NCBI GenBank assembly: GCA_900546385.1
Contig: URCT01000004.1
Location: 1-44,287 of the forward strand
Direction: 5' to 3'
Source: an uncultured Eubacteriales bacterium
Lineage (GTDB): Bacteria; Bacillota; Clostridia; Oscillospirales; CAG-382
DNA length: 44,287 nucleotides
Below, piece after piece: positions 33,504-40,972 of this stretch. Under the pieces are notes generated by a model that was not told the DNA's origin, did no database searches, and saw nothing but the letters and a program-made list of their open reading frames with translations. A program made the translations under genes and the position numbers. How positions within the stretch are numbered: position 1 is the stretch's first letter; every line of letters starts with the position of its first letter.

Positions 33504-34337
33504 TCACGCAGCATATTTTACGTGTCCGACCGTGCCGAACGAGGTAAACGGGAACACGCGCCAAAGCACTTTTCCTAAGATTTTGCGTGTATCGATATCG
33601 CCGACAAAGCGGCTGTCAAGGGAATTGGCGCGATTATCGCCGCAGACAAACACATGGCCTTCGGCGACGGTGTGCGAAACAAGGTGACCGACCGCATTGG
33701 TATACAGAGCCTCGTTCGGCTGCCGAAGCGGATATTTTTTGCGGTTTTCCACTTCGACATATGCACGCATGGACCCCATCCGGATGCCGTTCGGCTGAGC
33801 CGAGGTCGCGTTGTACACATCAAAAATATACGTACCGTCGCTCGTTTCCCGCGGGATACCGATGTTGTCGCCGGTATCGTAGGCCGGGAAATTGACATAC
33901 GTTTCTTCCAACACAAAAACCTTTCCGTTGACATCGATGATTTGGATCGTCCAGTTGTCATAATCCAAAATGACCGTTTCACCGGCTGTTGCAATCACGC
34001 GCTTGATGATCGGGCCGCGGAAGACCCTCTCTCCGTTCACGGTGGCATCGGGATCATGAATCACAACAATGTCGCCGCGCTCGGGCGTATAGCCGATGTC
34101 GCTGATGATGAGCCGATCCTTATCGGCTAATGTCCGATCCATGGAATGGCCATCCACCGTCACAAAGCGGAACAAAAAGGTAAAGATAAACACAACGGCA
34201 AAGAGTGCCTGACAAAAGGTCTGCACCCAATCAAAGATTTCCGCTCTCACGCGGTTTTTGCCGGTCGGCTTGATTTCTTCCGTTTCCGCCGCGTTTTTGC
34301 TTGTTATTTTCGGCTCCTTCGGACTCATTTTTTCCAT
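33504..34337 (-). CDS. lepB: Signal peptidase I
   Basis: This 277-aa membrane serine peptidase removes signal peptides from exported proteins. One transmembrane helix (about 37-58, ALFAVVFIFTFLFRFV) is followed by the catalytic Ser in VDGHSMDRTL and the catalytic Lys in PIIKRVIATAGE. The conserved late box is VCGDNRANSLDSRFVG. An 80-residue insertion (about 135-210) makes it longer than B. subtilis SipS. Two close starts (MEKMSPKE) are possible. It lies downstream of rplS across a terminator, the standard rplS-lepB order. Confidence 0.95.
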   Translation of the reverse strand: MEKMSPKEPKITSKNAAETEEIKPTGKNRVRAEIFDWVQTFCQALFAVVFIFTFLFRFVTVDGHSMDRTLADKDRLIISDIGYTPERGDIVVIHDPDATVNGERVFRGPIIKRVIATAGETVILDYDNWTIQIIDVNGKVFVLEETYVNFPAYDTGDNIGIPRETSDGTYIFDVYNATSAQPNGIRMGSMRAYVEVENRKKYPLRQPNEALYTNAVGHLVSHTVAEGHVFVCGDNRANSLDSRFVGDIDTRKILGKVLWRVFPFTSFGTVGHVKYAA

Positions 34338-34388
34338 ATGCAGACATTCCTTTCCAAACCGCCGTATTCATTCCGGCTTTCAAACGAC

Positions 34389-34418
34389 AAAAAGAGACCC
34401 GACACAGGGTCTCTTTTT
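34389..34418 (-). terminator. Terminator between rplS and lepB
   Basis: AAAAAGAGACCC and GGGTCTCTTTTT form a 12-bp perfect stem around GACACA, ending in T on the minus strand. lepB must then use read-through or its own promoter. Confidence 0.88.
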
Positions 34419-34494
34419 ATCAACCCCGATTTTTGGGGGCATAGCCGCACAAGAAACGCGCGGCGGAGAATCGTTTTTACGCTTGCGGTCTTGA

Positions 34495-34845
34495 TTAGCC
34501 TTCGATGCGTTCCTTGACCTTCGCGCTCTTACCGACGCGGTCACGCAGATAGAAGAGCTTTGCGCGTCTGACCTTACCGGTGCGGATAACGTCCACCTTG
34601 ACCACATTCGGAGAATGGATCGGGAAGGTTTTTTCCACGCCGACACCGTAGGAAATGCGTCTTACGGTGAAGGTCTCGCCGATGCCGCCGTTACGCTTGG
34701 CGATAACGGTGCCTTCAAACATCTGGATTCTCTCTCTGTTGCCTTCTTTGATGCGGTTGTGCACACGAACGGTGTCACCGACGTTGAAAGAAGGGATTTC
34801 GTTTTTAAGCTGCTCGCTTGCAAAAGCCTCGATGATGTTGTTCAT
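34495..34845 (-). CDS. rplS: Ribosomal protein L19
   Basis: This 116-aa L19 has the typical segments FNVGDTVRVHNRIKEGNRER, FEGTVIAKRNGG, FTVRRISYGVGVEKTFP and VRRAKLFYLRDRVGKSAKV. It is a 50S protein at the interface with the 30S subunit. AAGGAGG precedes the ATG closely, and a strong promoter lies about 95 bp upstream with a structured leader between. Length and sequence are normal. Confidence 0.98.
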   Translation of the reverse strand: MNNIIEAFASEQLKNEIPSFNVGDTVRVHNRIKEGNRERIQMFEGTVIAKRNGGIGETFTVRRISYGVGVEKTFPIHSPNVVKVDVIRTGKVRRAKLFYLRDRVGKSAKVKERIEG

Positions 34846-34847
34846 TT

Positions 34848-34936
34848 TGGTTTTCCTCCTTAATTCTTAGACATTCATACGCAGCGTGCAGAGGAATGCC
34901 CGTTTCATTCGGCGCTATGTACCCATAACGCAACAG
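34848..34936 (-). promoter_or_regulatory. Possible L19 leader RNA
   Basis: The roughly 90-nt rplS leader can form GCGTTAT/ATAGCGC pairing and a choice between GAATG-CATTC and CATTC-GAATG helices. Firmicutes rplS genes are known to have an autoregulatory leader of about this size. The match to that family was not tested. Confidence 0.35.
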
Positions 34937-34940
34937 TTAG

Positions 34941-34969
34941 ATTATAACACACTGTTTCCCGTTTTGCAA
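34941..34969 (-). promoter_or_regulatory. Promoter of rplS
   Basis: On the minus strand TTGCAA (34964-34969) is followed after 17 bp by a perfect TATAAT (34941-34946) with TGT just before it, an extended -10. Confidence 0.78.
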
Positions 34970-35012
34970 GAGCTATTTGCGGATTTGTATGAACAAACCG
35001 TAAATTCGCATC

Positions 35013-36659
35013 TTACATCTTAATTTCGTTCTGCATCGCCACCACAGCTTCGACGCAGTATTTCTTGCGAAGCTTGGGCTTTTCGATCTTGCCGGTCGGG
35101 TTGCGCGGAATGTCGTCGAAAATGATCTGTTTCGGACGCTTGTAACGCGCCATGCCCTTGCAGAATTCCTCGATTTCCTCTTTGGTGCAGGTCATGCCGT
35201 CCTTGATTTCGATGATGGCCGTGGCAATTTCGCCGAGACGCTTGTCCGGCGTGCCGATGACGGCCACGTCCTTGACCTTGTCGTAGGCGCGGATGAAGTT
35301 TTCGATTTCAACCGGATACAGGTTTTCGCCGCCGCTGATGATGACATCCTTTTTGCGGTCAACCAAATAGATAAAGCCGTCTTTGTCCATTTCCGCCATA
35401 TCGCCGGTTAACAGCCAATCGCCGAATAAACACTTTTTGGTGGCTTCCGGGTCGCGGTAGTAGCACTTCATGACCGAAACGCCCTTGACGGCAAGCTCGC
35501 CGACCTTGCCGCGCTCGACCGGGTTGTGGTTCTCGTCCCAGATCTCGGCCTCCCAGCCCTTGCCGGGAATGCCGATGGCGCCGACCTTGTTCACGTTTTC
35601 AAGGCCGAGGTGGATACAGCCCGGACCGAGCGATTCGGTAAGGCCGTAGTTGGTATCGTACTTGTGGTTCGGGAAATGCTCGAGCCAACGCTTGATAAGG
35701 CTCGGCGGCACAGGCTGTGCACCGATGTGCATGAGCCGCCAACAGCTAAGGTCATAATCGGCCATGTTGACCGCGCCGCTGTCGATGGCATCCAAAATAT
35801 CTTGCGCCCACGGCACGAGCAGCCAACAAATGGTCACGCGCTCCTCGGAAATGGTCTTTAAGATCCATTCCGGCTTCACGCCGCGCAATAACACCGCCTT
35901 GCCGCCGACAAGGAAGCTGCCGAACCAGTGCATTTTCGCGCCGGTGTGATACAGCGGCGGAATGCAGAGGAACACATCGTCCTTGGTCTGCCCGTGGTTG
36001 TTGTTTTCGGTGTAGCAGGAGGCAAGCAGCGACGCGTGCGTATGTAAAACCGCCTTGGGGAAGCCGGTCGTGCCGGACGAAAAGTAGATGGCCGCATCGT
36101 CCTCCGGCTCAATCTGAATGCGGACGTTGGCCGTCGGCATATCGGCAATGATATCCTCGTAAAACTCCGCATAGTCCGGGCATTCTTCTCTGCCGCCGGC
36201 AAAGATGAATTCCTTGATGCCGGAAAGCTTGTCCTTAATCTCATTGATACGTCCGATAAATGCCGGACCGAAGATGAGAACATCCGCTTCGGCAAGCTCC
36301 AAGCAGTATTTGATTTCGTCCGCACTGTAGCGGAAGTTCATCGGGCAGACCACCGCGCCCGTTTTGAGAATGCCGAAATAGATGGGCAGCCAGCCGATGC
36401 AGTTCATCATAAGAATTGCAACCTTCTTGCCCTTGGTCACACCTTCGGAAAGAAAGTGGTGCGCCAGCTTGTTGGCCGTGCCTTCAAACTCACGCCAGGT
36501 AAGCTCTCTGCGGTGGATCGGCTTGGGAAGGGCTTCGACAAGGTCGTATTCCTTCCAAGCGCGGTCAATGCGCTCTTGAATTTCCGGATTGACCTCGACG
36601 AGGCTGACCTCATCTCCGTACAATTCCGCGTTTTTGGTCAAAATGTCTGTGATAATCAT
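35013..36659 (-). CDS. AMP-forming acyl-CoA synthetase
   Basis: This 548-aa ANL-superfamily ligase activates a carboxylic acid with ATP and transfers it to CoA. The phosphate loop is YFSSGTTGFPKAVLHTHAS (about 190). The adenine motif is NYGLTESLGPG. The hinge region is DWLLTGDMAEMDKDGFIYLV followed by DRKKDVIISGGENLYP, and the catalytic lysine is in PRNPTGKIEKPKLRKKY. The substrate could be a medium/long-chain or an aryl acid. GAGGAG precedes the ATG. It lies 41 bp downstream of a terminator preceded by a short Tyr-rich leader ORF, which suggests attenuation control. Confidence 0.92.
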   Translation of the reverse strand: MIITDILTKNAELYGDEVSLVEVNPEIQERIDRAWKEYDLVEALPKPIHRRELTWREFEGTANKLAHHFLSEGVTKGKKVAILMMNCIGWLPIYFGILKTGAVVCPMNFRYSADEIKYCLELAEADVLIFGPAFIGRINEIKDKLSGIKEFIFAGGREECPDYAEFYEDIIADMPTANVRIQIEPEDDAAIYFSSGTTGFPKAVLHTHASLLASCYTENNNHGQTKDDVFLCIPPLYHTGAKMHWFGSFLVGGKAVLLRGVKPEWILKTISEERVTICWLLVPWAQDILDAIDSGAVNMADYDLSCWRLMHIGAQPVPPSLIKRWLEHFPNHKYDTNYGLTESLGPGCIHLGLENVNKVGAIGIPGKGWEAEIWDENHNPVERGKVGELAVKGVSVMKCYYRDPEATKKCLFGDWLLTGDMAEMDKDGFIYLVDRKKDVIISGGENLYPVEIENFIRAYDKVKDVAVIGTPDKRLGEIATAIIEIKDGMTCTKEEIEEFCKGMARYKRPKQIIFDDIPRNPTGKIEKPKLRKKYCVEAVVAMQNEIKM

Positions 36660-36699
36660 GGTTTAAGCTCCTCAAATAAAATGTCGTTTTTTAAGCAAA

Positions 36700-36734
36700 A
36701 AAGCAAAAGAAAAGCCCTGCGAAAACCGCAGGGC
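36700..36734 (-). terminator. Terminator in the leader of the acyl-CoA synthetase gene
   Basis: GCCCTGCG and CGCAGGGC pair perfectly around 5 nt and are followed on the minus strand by TTTTCTTTTGCTTTTTT. It sits between the 25-codon ORF and the acyl-CoA synthetase start. Confidence 0.85.
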
Positions 36735-36752
36735 GAACAGCTTCTGTTAACG

Positions 36753-36786
36753 TCTGCGGACAACAACGAACGCGCCGGTCCGCAGA
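36753..36786 (-). promoter_or_regulatory. Pre-terminator hairpin, candidate attenuator element
   Basis: TCTGCGGAC and GTCCGCAGA form a 9-bp perfect stem. Its 3' arm in RNA contains CCGCAG (36754-36759), which is also complementary to CUGCGG in the 5' side of the following terminator (36726-36731). The two pairings exclude each other. A small AACAG-CTT-CTGTT hairpin (36736-36748) lies between. Confidence 0.5.
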
Positions 36787-36795
36787 ACGAATCCT

Positions 36796-36873
36796 TTAAT
36801 CGTGCTGCGAAATACGGCGCTGGCAATAGTAGTAATCATAAATTTCGTTGACTAAAATGCGAGACGTTTTCAT
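36796..36873 (-). CDS. 25-aa leader peptide, Tyr-rich
   Basis: ATG 36873 has GAGGA about 8 nt upstream and opens a 25-codon frame that starts MKTSRILVNEIYDYYYC and ends RRISQHD. Four of codons 12-16 are Tyr. A TATACT -10 (36914-36919) lies about 40 bp upstream of the start; the -35 is unclear and A/T-rich. The stop is 10 nt before the first hairpin and about 60 nt before the terminator in front of the acyl-CoA synthetase gene. This layout fits a leader peptide, though an independent small protein is possible. I do not recognise the peptide. Confidence 0.55.
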   Translation of the reverse strand: MKTSRILVNEIYDYYYCQRRISQHD

Positions 36874-36949
36874 CGTTTTTTCCTCAAGAATCGGTAAATT
36901 ACGAATTTAACTTAGTATACCACTCATTTGTGAATAAATATTTATATAT

Positions 36950-37696
36950 TCATAAATTTTCAGTTATTTTGTCTTTTTCCGTCGCGGTTTCTTGCAAAAG
37001 CGCGATTTCCGCCTCCGTCAGCGCACGCCACGCGCCGCCATCAAGCGTTTCGTCTAACACAAGACCGGCAAACCGGTCACGCCGCAGATACAAAACCTCT
37101 TTTTCGCCGCAGGCGTAGCATAGCCGCTTGACCTCATGGAATTTTCCCTCGGTCAGTGTCACATATGCGCAGAATGCATCGCTTTCGCATAGCTCCAACC
37201 GGGCAGGCGCCGTGTTTTTGCCGTCAATCACAATGCCGCGCCGCATGGTTTCGATGTCCTCCGGCGCAAACGGCTTGTCGGCACGGACAAAATACGTCTT
37301 TTCGGCATGGCTCTTGGGCGAAAGCAGTTTATGCGAAAGCGCACCGTCGTTAGTGACAAGTAAAAAACCGACCGTGTCCTTGTCAAGCCTGCCGACCGTC
37401 GAAAGCCCTTTGTCGCGGTATTCCTTCGGGAAGAGCGACAGCACCGTGCCGTCGCGCTTATCCTCGTTAGCGCACACAAGACCGGCCGGCTTGTTGAGCA
37501 TGAAATAGAGATGCTTCGCATAGCCTATCGGCGTTCCGTCTGCCGTGACCGTGTCCGTTTCCGGGTCGACCTTGGCATCGGGAACGCTTTTCTGCCCGTT
37601 GACGGTCACGCGCCCGGCACGAATCATGCCCGATGCGTCCTTGCGGCTGACAATGAGCGTTTGCGCGATCCATTTATCCAGACGTACAAGTGCCAA
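36950..37696 (-). CDS. RsuA/RluB-family pseudouridine synthase
   Basis: This 248-aa enzyme isomerises uridine to pseudouridine in rRNA. It has an N-terminal S4 RNA-binding domain (about 1-60, LDKWIAQTLIVSRKDASGMI) and a catalytic domain with the Asp in STVGRLDKDTVGFLLVTNDG and the basic segment TEGKFHEVKRLC. Length favours an RsuA/RluE-type enzyme acting on 16S or 23S rRNA; the target base cannot be told. The start is TTG 37696 with GGGAG 6 nt upstream. It is probably the last gene of the ispD-ispF unit. Confidence 0.93.
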   Translation of the reverse strand: MALVRLDKWIAQTLIVSRKDASGMIRAGRVTVNGQKSVPDAKVDPETDTVTADGTPIGYAKHLYFMLNKPAGLVCANEDKRDGTVLSLFPKEYRDKGLSTVGRLDKDTVGFLLVTNDGALSHKLLSPKSHAEKTYFVRADKPFAPEDIETMRRGIVIDGKNTAPARLELCESDAFCAYVTLTEGKFHEVKRLCYACGEKEVLYLRRDRFAGLVLDETLDGGAWRALTEAEIALLQETATEKDKITENL

Positions 37697-37756
37697 AAAT
37701 TCTCCCTGCTTTCTTCCTTAATAATATTAAGCGTCCCGCAACTCTCTTTTACGAAT

Positions 37757-38254
37757 TTACGAAGCGGAAACAGGCTTTCCTTTGAGAAGCACCACCGCGT
37801 GTGCGGCAATTCCCTCTTTTCGGCCGGTGAAGCCGAGATGCTCCTCGGTGGTCGCCTTGACGTTGATACAGCCCTCCGGCACATTTAACGTCTTTGCAAT
37901 GTTCGACCGCATCCCCGGCATATACGGCGCAAGCTTTGGCGCCTGCGCAAGGATGGTCATATCGGCGTTGGCAAGCGTATAGCCGTCTTTTTCCAAAAGT
38001 GCCTTCACGCGCCCTAACAGCTCTAAACTGGAAATGCCCTTGTAGGCGTCGTCGGTATCCGGAAAATGCTTGCCGATATCGCCGAGAGCCGCCGCTCCGA
38101 GTAATGCATCCATGAGCGCATGAAGAACGACATCCGCGTCGGAATGTCCCAAAAGCCCCGTTTCGTGCGGAATCTCCACACCGCCTAAAATGAGCTTGCG
38201 CCCGTCCACCAATTTATGCACGTCGTAGCCGTGTCCGATCCGGTAATCAAACAT
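37757..38254 (-). CDS. ispF: 2-C-methyl-D-erythritol 2,4-cyclodiphosphate synthase
   Basis: This 165-aa MEP-pathway enzyme forms a trimer and releases CMP to make MEcPP. It has the zinc-binding RIGHGYDVHKL, the LGHSDADVVLHALMDALLGA segment, IGKHFPDTDD and the closing TTEEHLGFTGRKEGI. The frame runs upstream to 38362 inside ispD, but ATG 38254, 11 nt after the ispD stop and preceded by GAGAGGG, is the start. ispD and ispF are thus adjacent and probably co-translated. Confidence 0.96.
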   Translation of the reverse strand: MFDYRIGHGYDVHKLVDGRKLILGGVEIPHETGLLGHSDADVVLHALMDALLGAAALGDIGKHFPDTDDAYKGISSLELLGRVKALLEKDGYTLANADMTILAQAPKLAPYMPGMRSNIAKTLNVPEGCINVKATTEEHLGFTGRKEGIAAHAVVLLKGKPVSAS

Positions 38255-38265
38255 ATCTGTCCCTC

Positions 38266-39021
38266 TCATTCTGCTTTTGCGCGTGCCGCAAGAATCGCTT
38301 CCGCCATGGCAAGATCCTCCGGATAGGTCACCTTGAAGTTGGCAAATCCGGTCTCCACACACATCACCTGAAAGCCTGCCTGCATGACAAGCGCTCCATC
38401 GTCCACCGCCAAAGCCGCCTGTTCTTTCGGAACGGTCGCAAGCGCAGTGTGGAAAATGTCGGTGTCAAAGGCCTGCGGCGTCTGGATCTGCCATAGGCCG
38501 CTGCGGTCGATCTCCTCGGTGATCACACAGTCGTTTCCGGTATATTTGACCGCATCGCGCACCTTGGTGGCCGCCACCGCCGCGCCAAAGCGCACACAGG
38601 CAAAGAAAACATCGTTTATCTGCTTTTCGGTGATGAGCGGACGCGCCGCATCATGCACCGCCAAAAAGGGCGTGACCGCCGATTTGTCCGGAAACGCCGC
38701 CCGAAAGGCACAAATGACTGATTCGGCGCGCGTCTCACCGCCCGAAACGATGTGCCTAAGCTTTGCGATGCCGTATGCCTTCGCCAAAGCCTTTATCTCT
38801 TCGTGATGCTCCACCGGCGCACTGACCACCATTTGCTTGACAAAGCCGCTCTTTTCGAACGCTTCGAGCGCATAGACGAGCATCGGCTTGCCGCATAAAG
38901 CCGCAAGCGGCTTGTATACACCACCCATGCGCCTGCCGCTTCCGGCGGCGGCAATGAGTACCGTAAACAGCGGCTGCGGCTCGGAAAGAGACGCATATTT
39001 GTTTTTCCAGATAACGGACAT
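38266..39021 (-). CDS. ispD: 2-C-methyl-D-erythritol 4-phosphate cytidylyltransferase
   Basis: This 251-aa nucleotidyltransferase makes CDP-ME from MEP and CTP. The CTP loop is LIAAAGSGRRMGGVYKPL. VHDAARPLIT, ATKVRDAVKY and QTPQAFDTDIF are conserved family segments, and KVTYPEDLAMAE closes the fold. GAGGAAGGG precedes the ATG. With ispF here and ispH elsewhere in the window, three of the MEP-pathway genes are present. Confidence 0.96.
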   Translation of the reverse strand: MSVIWKNKYASLSEPQPLFTVLIAAAGSGRRMGGVYKPLAALCGKPMLVYALEAFEKSGFVKQMVVSAPVEHHEEIKALAKAYGIAKLRHIVSGGETRAESVICAFRAAFPDKSAVTPFLAVHDAARPLITEKQINDVFFACVRFGAAVAATKVRDAVKYTGNDCVITEEIDRSGLWQIQTPQAFDTDIFHTALATVPKEQAALAVDDGALVMQAGFQVMCVETGFANFKVTYPEDLAMAEAILAARAKAE

Positions 39022-39050
39022 ACCCTTCCTCTTTTCCCGTTTTATATAGT

Positions 39051-39078
39051 ATTATCATACCACACCGCCGCCCTTCAA
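39051..39078 (-). promoter_or_regulatory. Candidate promoter of ispD
   Basis: On the minus strand TTGAAG (39073-39078), a 16-bp spacer and GATAAT (39051-39056) resemble a housekeeping promoter, 30 bp before the start codon. Confidence 0.42.
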
Positions 39079-39430
39079 TTGTTACAAAAGTGTTAACTAT
39101 CCGGTGATACCGCCGCACACACAGCATTTTTCTACTTATACAGCCATCCTGCCGACTCCGAACGCCGTAAAAACCGCATGATTCCGGTATTTTTTCGAAA
39201 AACAGCCTCTAAATTAACAATTACAGCGTATTTGATTTACAAATAGTTCAAGAAATCGTGTTCCCGTTCATATATAATCGTTGAATTGAGAGCCGAATCA
39301 GTATACAATAAAAAATGCTATTGTGAAAAAGTCTGCCTGACCTTCGCATATGGCACCTGCCGTTTTGCGCTTTTCAGCATTCCTTTTCCGAATCATTTCA
39401 CCTTTTCAACCTGCAATTTCCCTTTTGCAG

Positions 39431-39463
39431 CCCTAATTTTCAATTTTCAACTTTCAATTCATA
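39431..39463. repeat. AATTTTC-type repeat, copy B (left of ktrB)
   Basis: CCCTAATTTTC, then AATTTTC and AACTTTC units. Positions 39436-39459 are an exact 24-bp inverted copy of 40846-40869. Confidence 0.75.
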
Positions 39464-39496
39464 ACAAGGAAGGTTTTTGCCATCACAAACACTTCT

Positions 39497-40840
39497 ATGA
39501 AAAAATCGCTCTTCCGCTTCAACGCCACCCAAATCATCGTCCTCGGCTTTTTGGCGGTCGTTCTTGTCGGAACCGTGCTTCTCATGCTGCCGATTGCCAC
39601 CGTCGAACGTGTGTCCACACCGTTTATCGACGCGCTTTTCACCTCCACCAGTGCCGCCTGCGTCACGGGTCTTACCGTCGCGGAAACCGGCACCTATTGG
39701 TCAGTGTTCGGCAAAAGCGTGATTTTACTGCTTATCCAAATCGGCGGTCTCGGCTTTATGTCGATCGCCTTACTATTTTCCTTGTTGGCACGCCGCCGCA
39801 TCACACCGCGCGAACGCATGGTGTTTGCCCAAAGCTTAAATCTGTCGGATCTGTCCGGCATCGTCAAGTTCGCCAAATTCATTTTTTACGTCACCTTTGC
39901 GGCGGAAGGCATCGGCACACTGTTACTCGCTTTCCGCTTTGTTCCCGAATACGGCGTTTCGGGCGGCCTTGTCAAAAGCGTTTTCCATGCGGTGAGCGCG
40001 TTCTGCAACGCCGGATTCGATATCCTCGGCCGCGGCAACAGCCTTTCCGATTATGCCGCCGACCCATACCTGTCGATTGTCATCAGCCTTCTCGTCATTG
40101 TCGGCGGTCTCGGCTTTTTCGTATGGCGTGATCTTTGGATGTGCCTTCGCGGCAAGGGCCGCCTTTCGCCGTATTCCAAGCTTGTATTATGGGCAACCGG
40201 CAGTCTTCTCGTCCTCGGAACGGTGCTGTTATTCGCCTTTGAAAACGAAAACCCGGCGTTTGATGCCTATTCCCGTCCGAAGCTGTTTTTGACCTCCTTC
40301 TTCCAGTCGGCGGTCACGCGCACAGCCGGTTTTTACAGCATTCCGCTGTCTGAGCTGAGCTCCACCTCCAAAGCCGTCTCCATGGTGCTCATGTTCATCG
40401 GCGGTGCCAGCGGCTCCACAGCCGGCGGCATCAAGGTTGGCACCTTTGCGGTCATTCTCATTGCCATGGCAGCCATCATCCGCGGCCACAACAATTTTGT
40501 TTTTGCCGGACGGCGCATTTCCTTAAACAACGTGTTGCGTGCCATGGGCATTCTGTCGGTCGCCATTGCCGTGGTTTCGACCAGCACGCTCGTTATCTGT
40601 CTCATTGAACCGGAGCTATACTTTGCCGACGTTTTGTATGAGGTGATTTCCGCCTTTGCCACGGTCGGCCAGACGCTCGGCATTACGCCGGATCTGAGCG
40701 TGATTTCCAAGGGCATCATCGTTTTGCTCATGTTTTTCGGCCGTGTCGGTATTATCACGGTCACCTATGCGATCATGTTCAACCAGGCGCGAAGCGAAAA
40801 CCTCATCACCTATCCCGAAACCAACGTACTGCTTGGATAA
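39497..40840 (+). CDS. ktrB: TrkH/KtrB-family potassium transporter subunit
   Basis: This 447-aa membrane protein has the fourfold M1-P-M2 repeat of TrkH/KtrB/HKT ion transporters. Selectivity-filter-like segments are SAACVTGLTVAETGTYW, SAFCNAGFDILG, SAVTRTAGFYSIPL and SAFATVGQTLGIT, each with the central Gly. KtrB conducts K+ (often Na+ dependent) and needs the cytosolic KtrA ring; ktrA follows. The in-frame ATG 39497 is 23 nt from the AAGGAAGG site. The ATC at 39482 is 8 nt from it, so the true start is unclear. Flanking inverted repeats enclose the gene. Confidence 0.93.
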   Translation: MKKSLFRFNATQIIVLGFLAVVLVGTVLLMLPIATVERVSTPFIDALFTSTSAACVTGLTVAETGTYWSVFGKSVILLLIQIGGLGFMSIALLFSLLARRRITPRERMVFAQSLNLSDLSGIVKFAKFIFYVTFAAEGIGTLLLAFRFVPEYGVSGGLVKSVFHAVSAFCNAGFDILGRGNSLSDYAADPYLSIVISLLVIVGGLGFFVWRDLWMCLRGKGRLSPYSKLVLWATGSLLVLGTVLLFAFENENPAFDAYSRPKLFLTSFFQSAVTRTAGFYSIPLSELSSTSKAVSMVLMFIGGASGSTAGGIKVGTFAVILIAMAAIIRGHNNFVFAGRRISLNNVLRAMGILSVAIAVVSTSTLVICLIEPELYFADVLYEVISAFATVGQTLGITPDLSVISKGIIVLLMFFGRVGIITVTYAIMFNQARSENLITYPETNVLLG

Positions 40841-40869
40841 TTGAAAATTGAAAGTTGAAAATTGAAAAT
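40841..40869. repeat. AATTTTC-type repeat, copy C (right of ktrB, inverted)
   Basis: TTGAAAATTGAAAGTTGAAA and so on starts one base after the ktrB stop. It is the reverse complement of copy B over 24 bp. Confidence 0.75.
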
Positions 40870-40972
40870 GAGTTTTTTAACTATAAAAGAACAGCCATGA
40901 TAGCTGAAAAAGGCTGTCCGGTTTCGCTTTTTTAGAAGTTGAAAGGCTCATCGATTCTGAAAGGATTTTATC

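Larger units (their letters stand above)
39022..39496. other. Intergenic region between ispD and ktrB
   Basis: No gene is supported here. It holds the divergent start regions of ispD and ktrB, a TATAAT at 39273-39278 that probably serves ktrB (the -35, TTCAAG, is 19 bp away), a copy of the AATTTTC repeat at 39431-39463 and the AAGGAAGG ribosome site at 39466-39473. I looked for a c-di-AMP (ydaO) riboswitch and did not find its conserved boxes. Confidence 0.6.

Noticed and set aside
39079..39496. c-di-AMP (ydaO-type) riboswitch before ktrB
   Set aside because: The expected conserved boxes were not found, although ktr genes in Firmicutes often have one.
40891..40917. Terminator between ktrB and ktrA
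   Set aside because: ACAGCC/GGCTGT gives only 6 bp with a 15-nt loop and no T-run directly after it.
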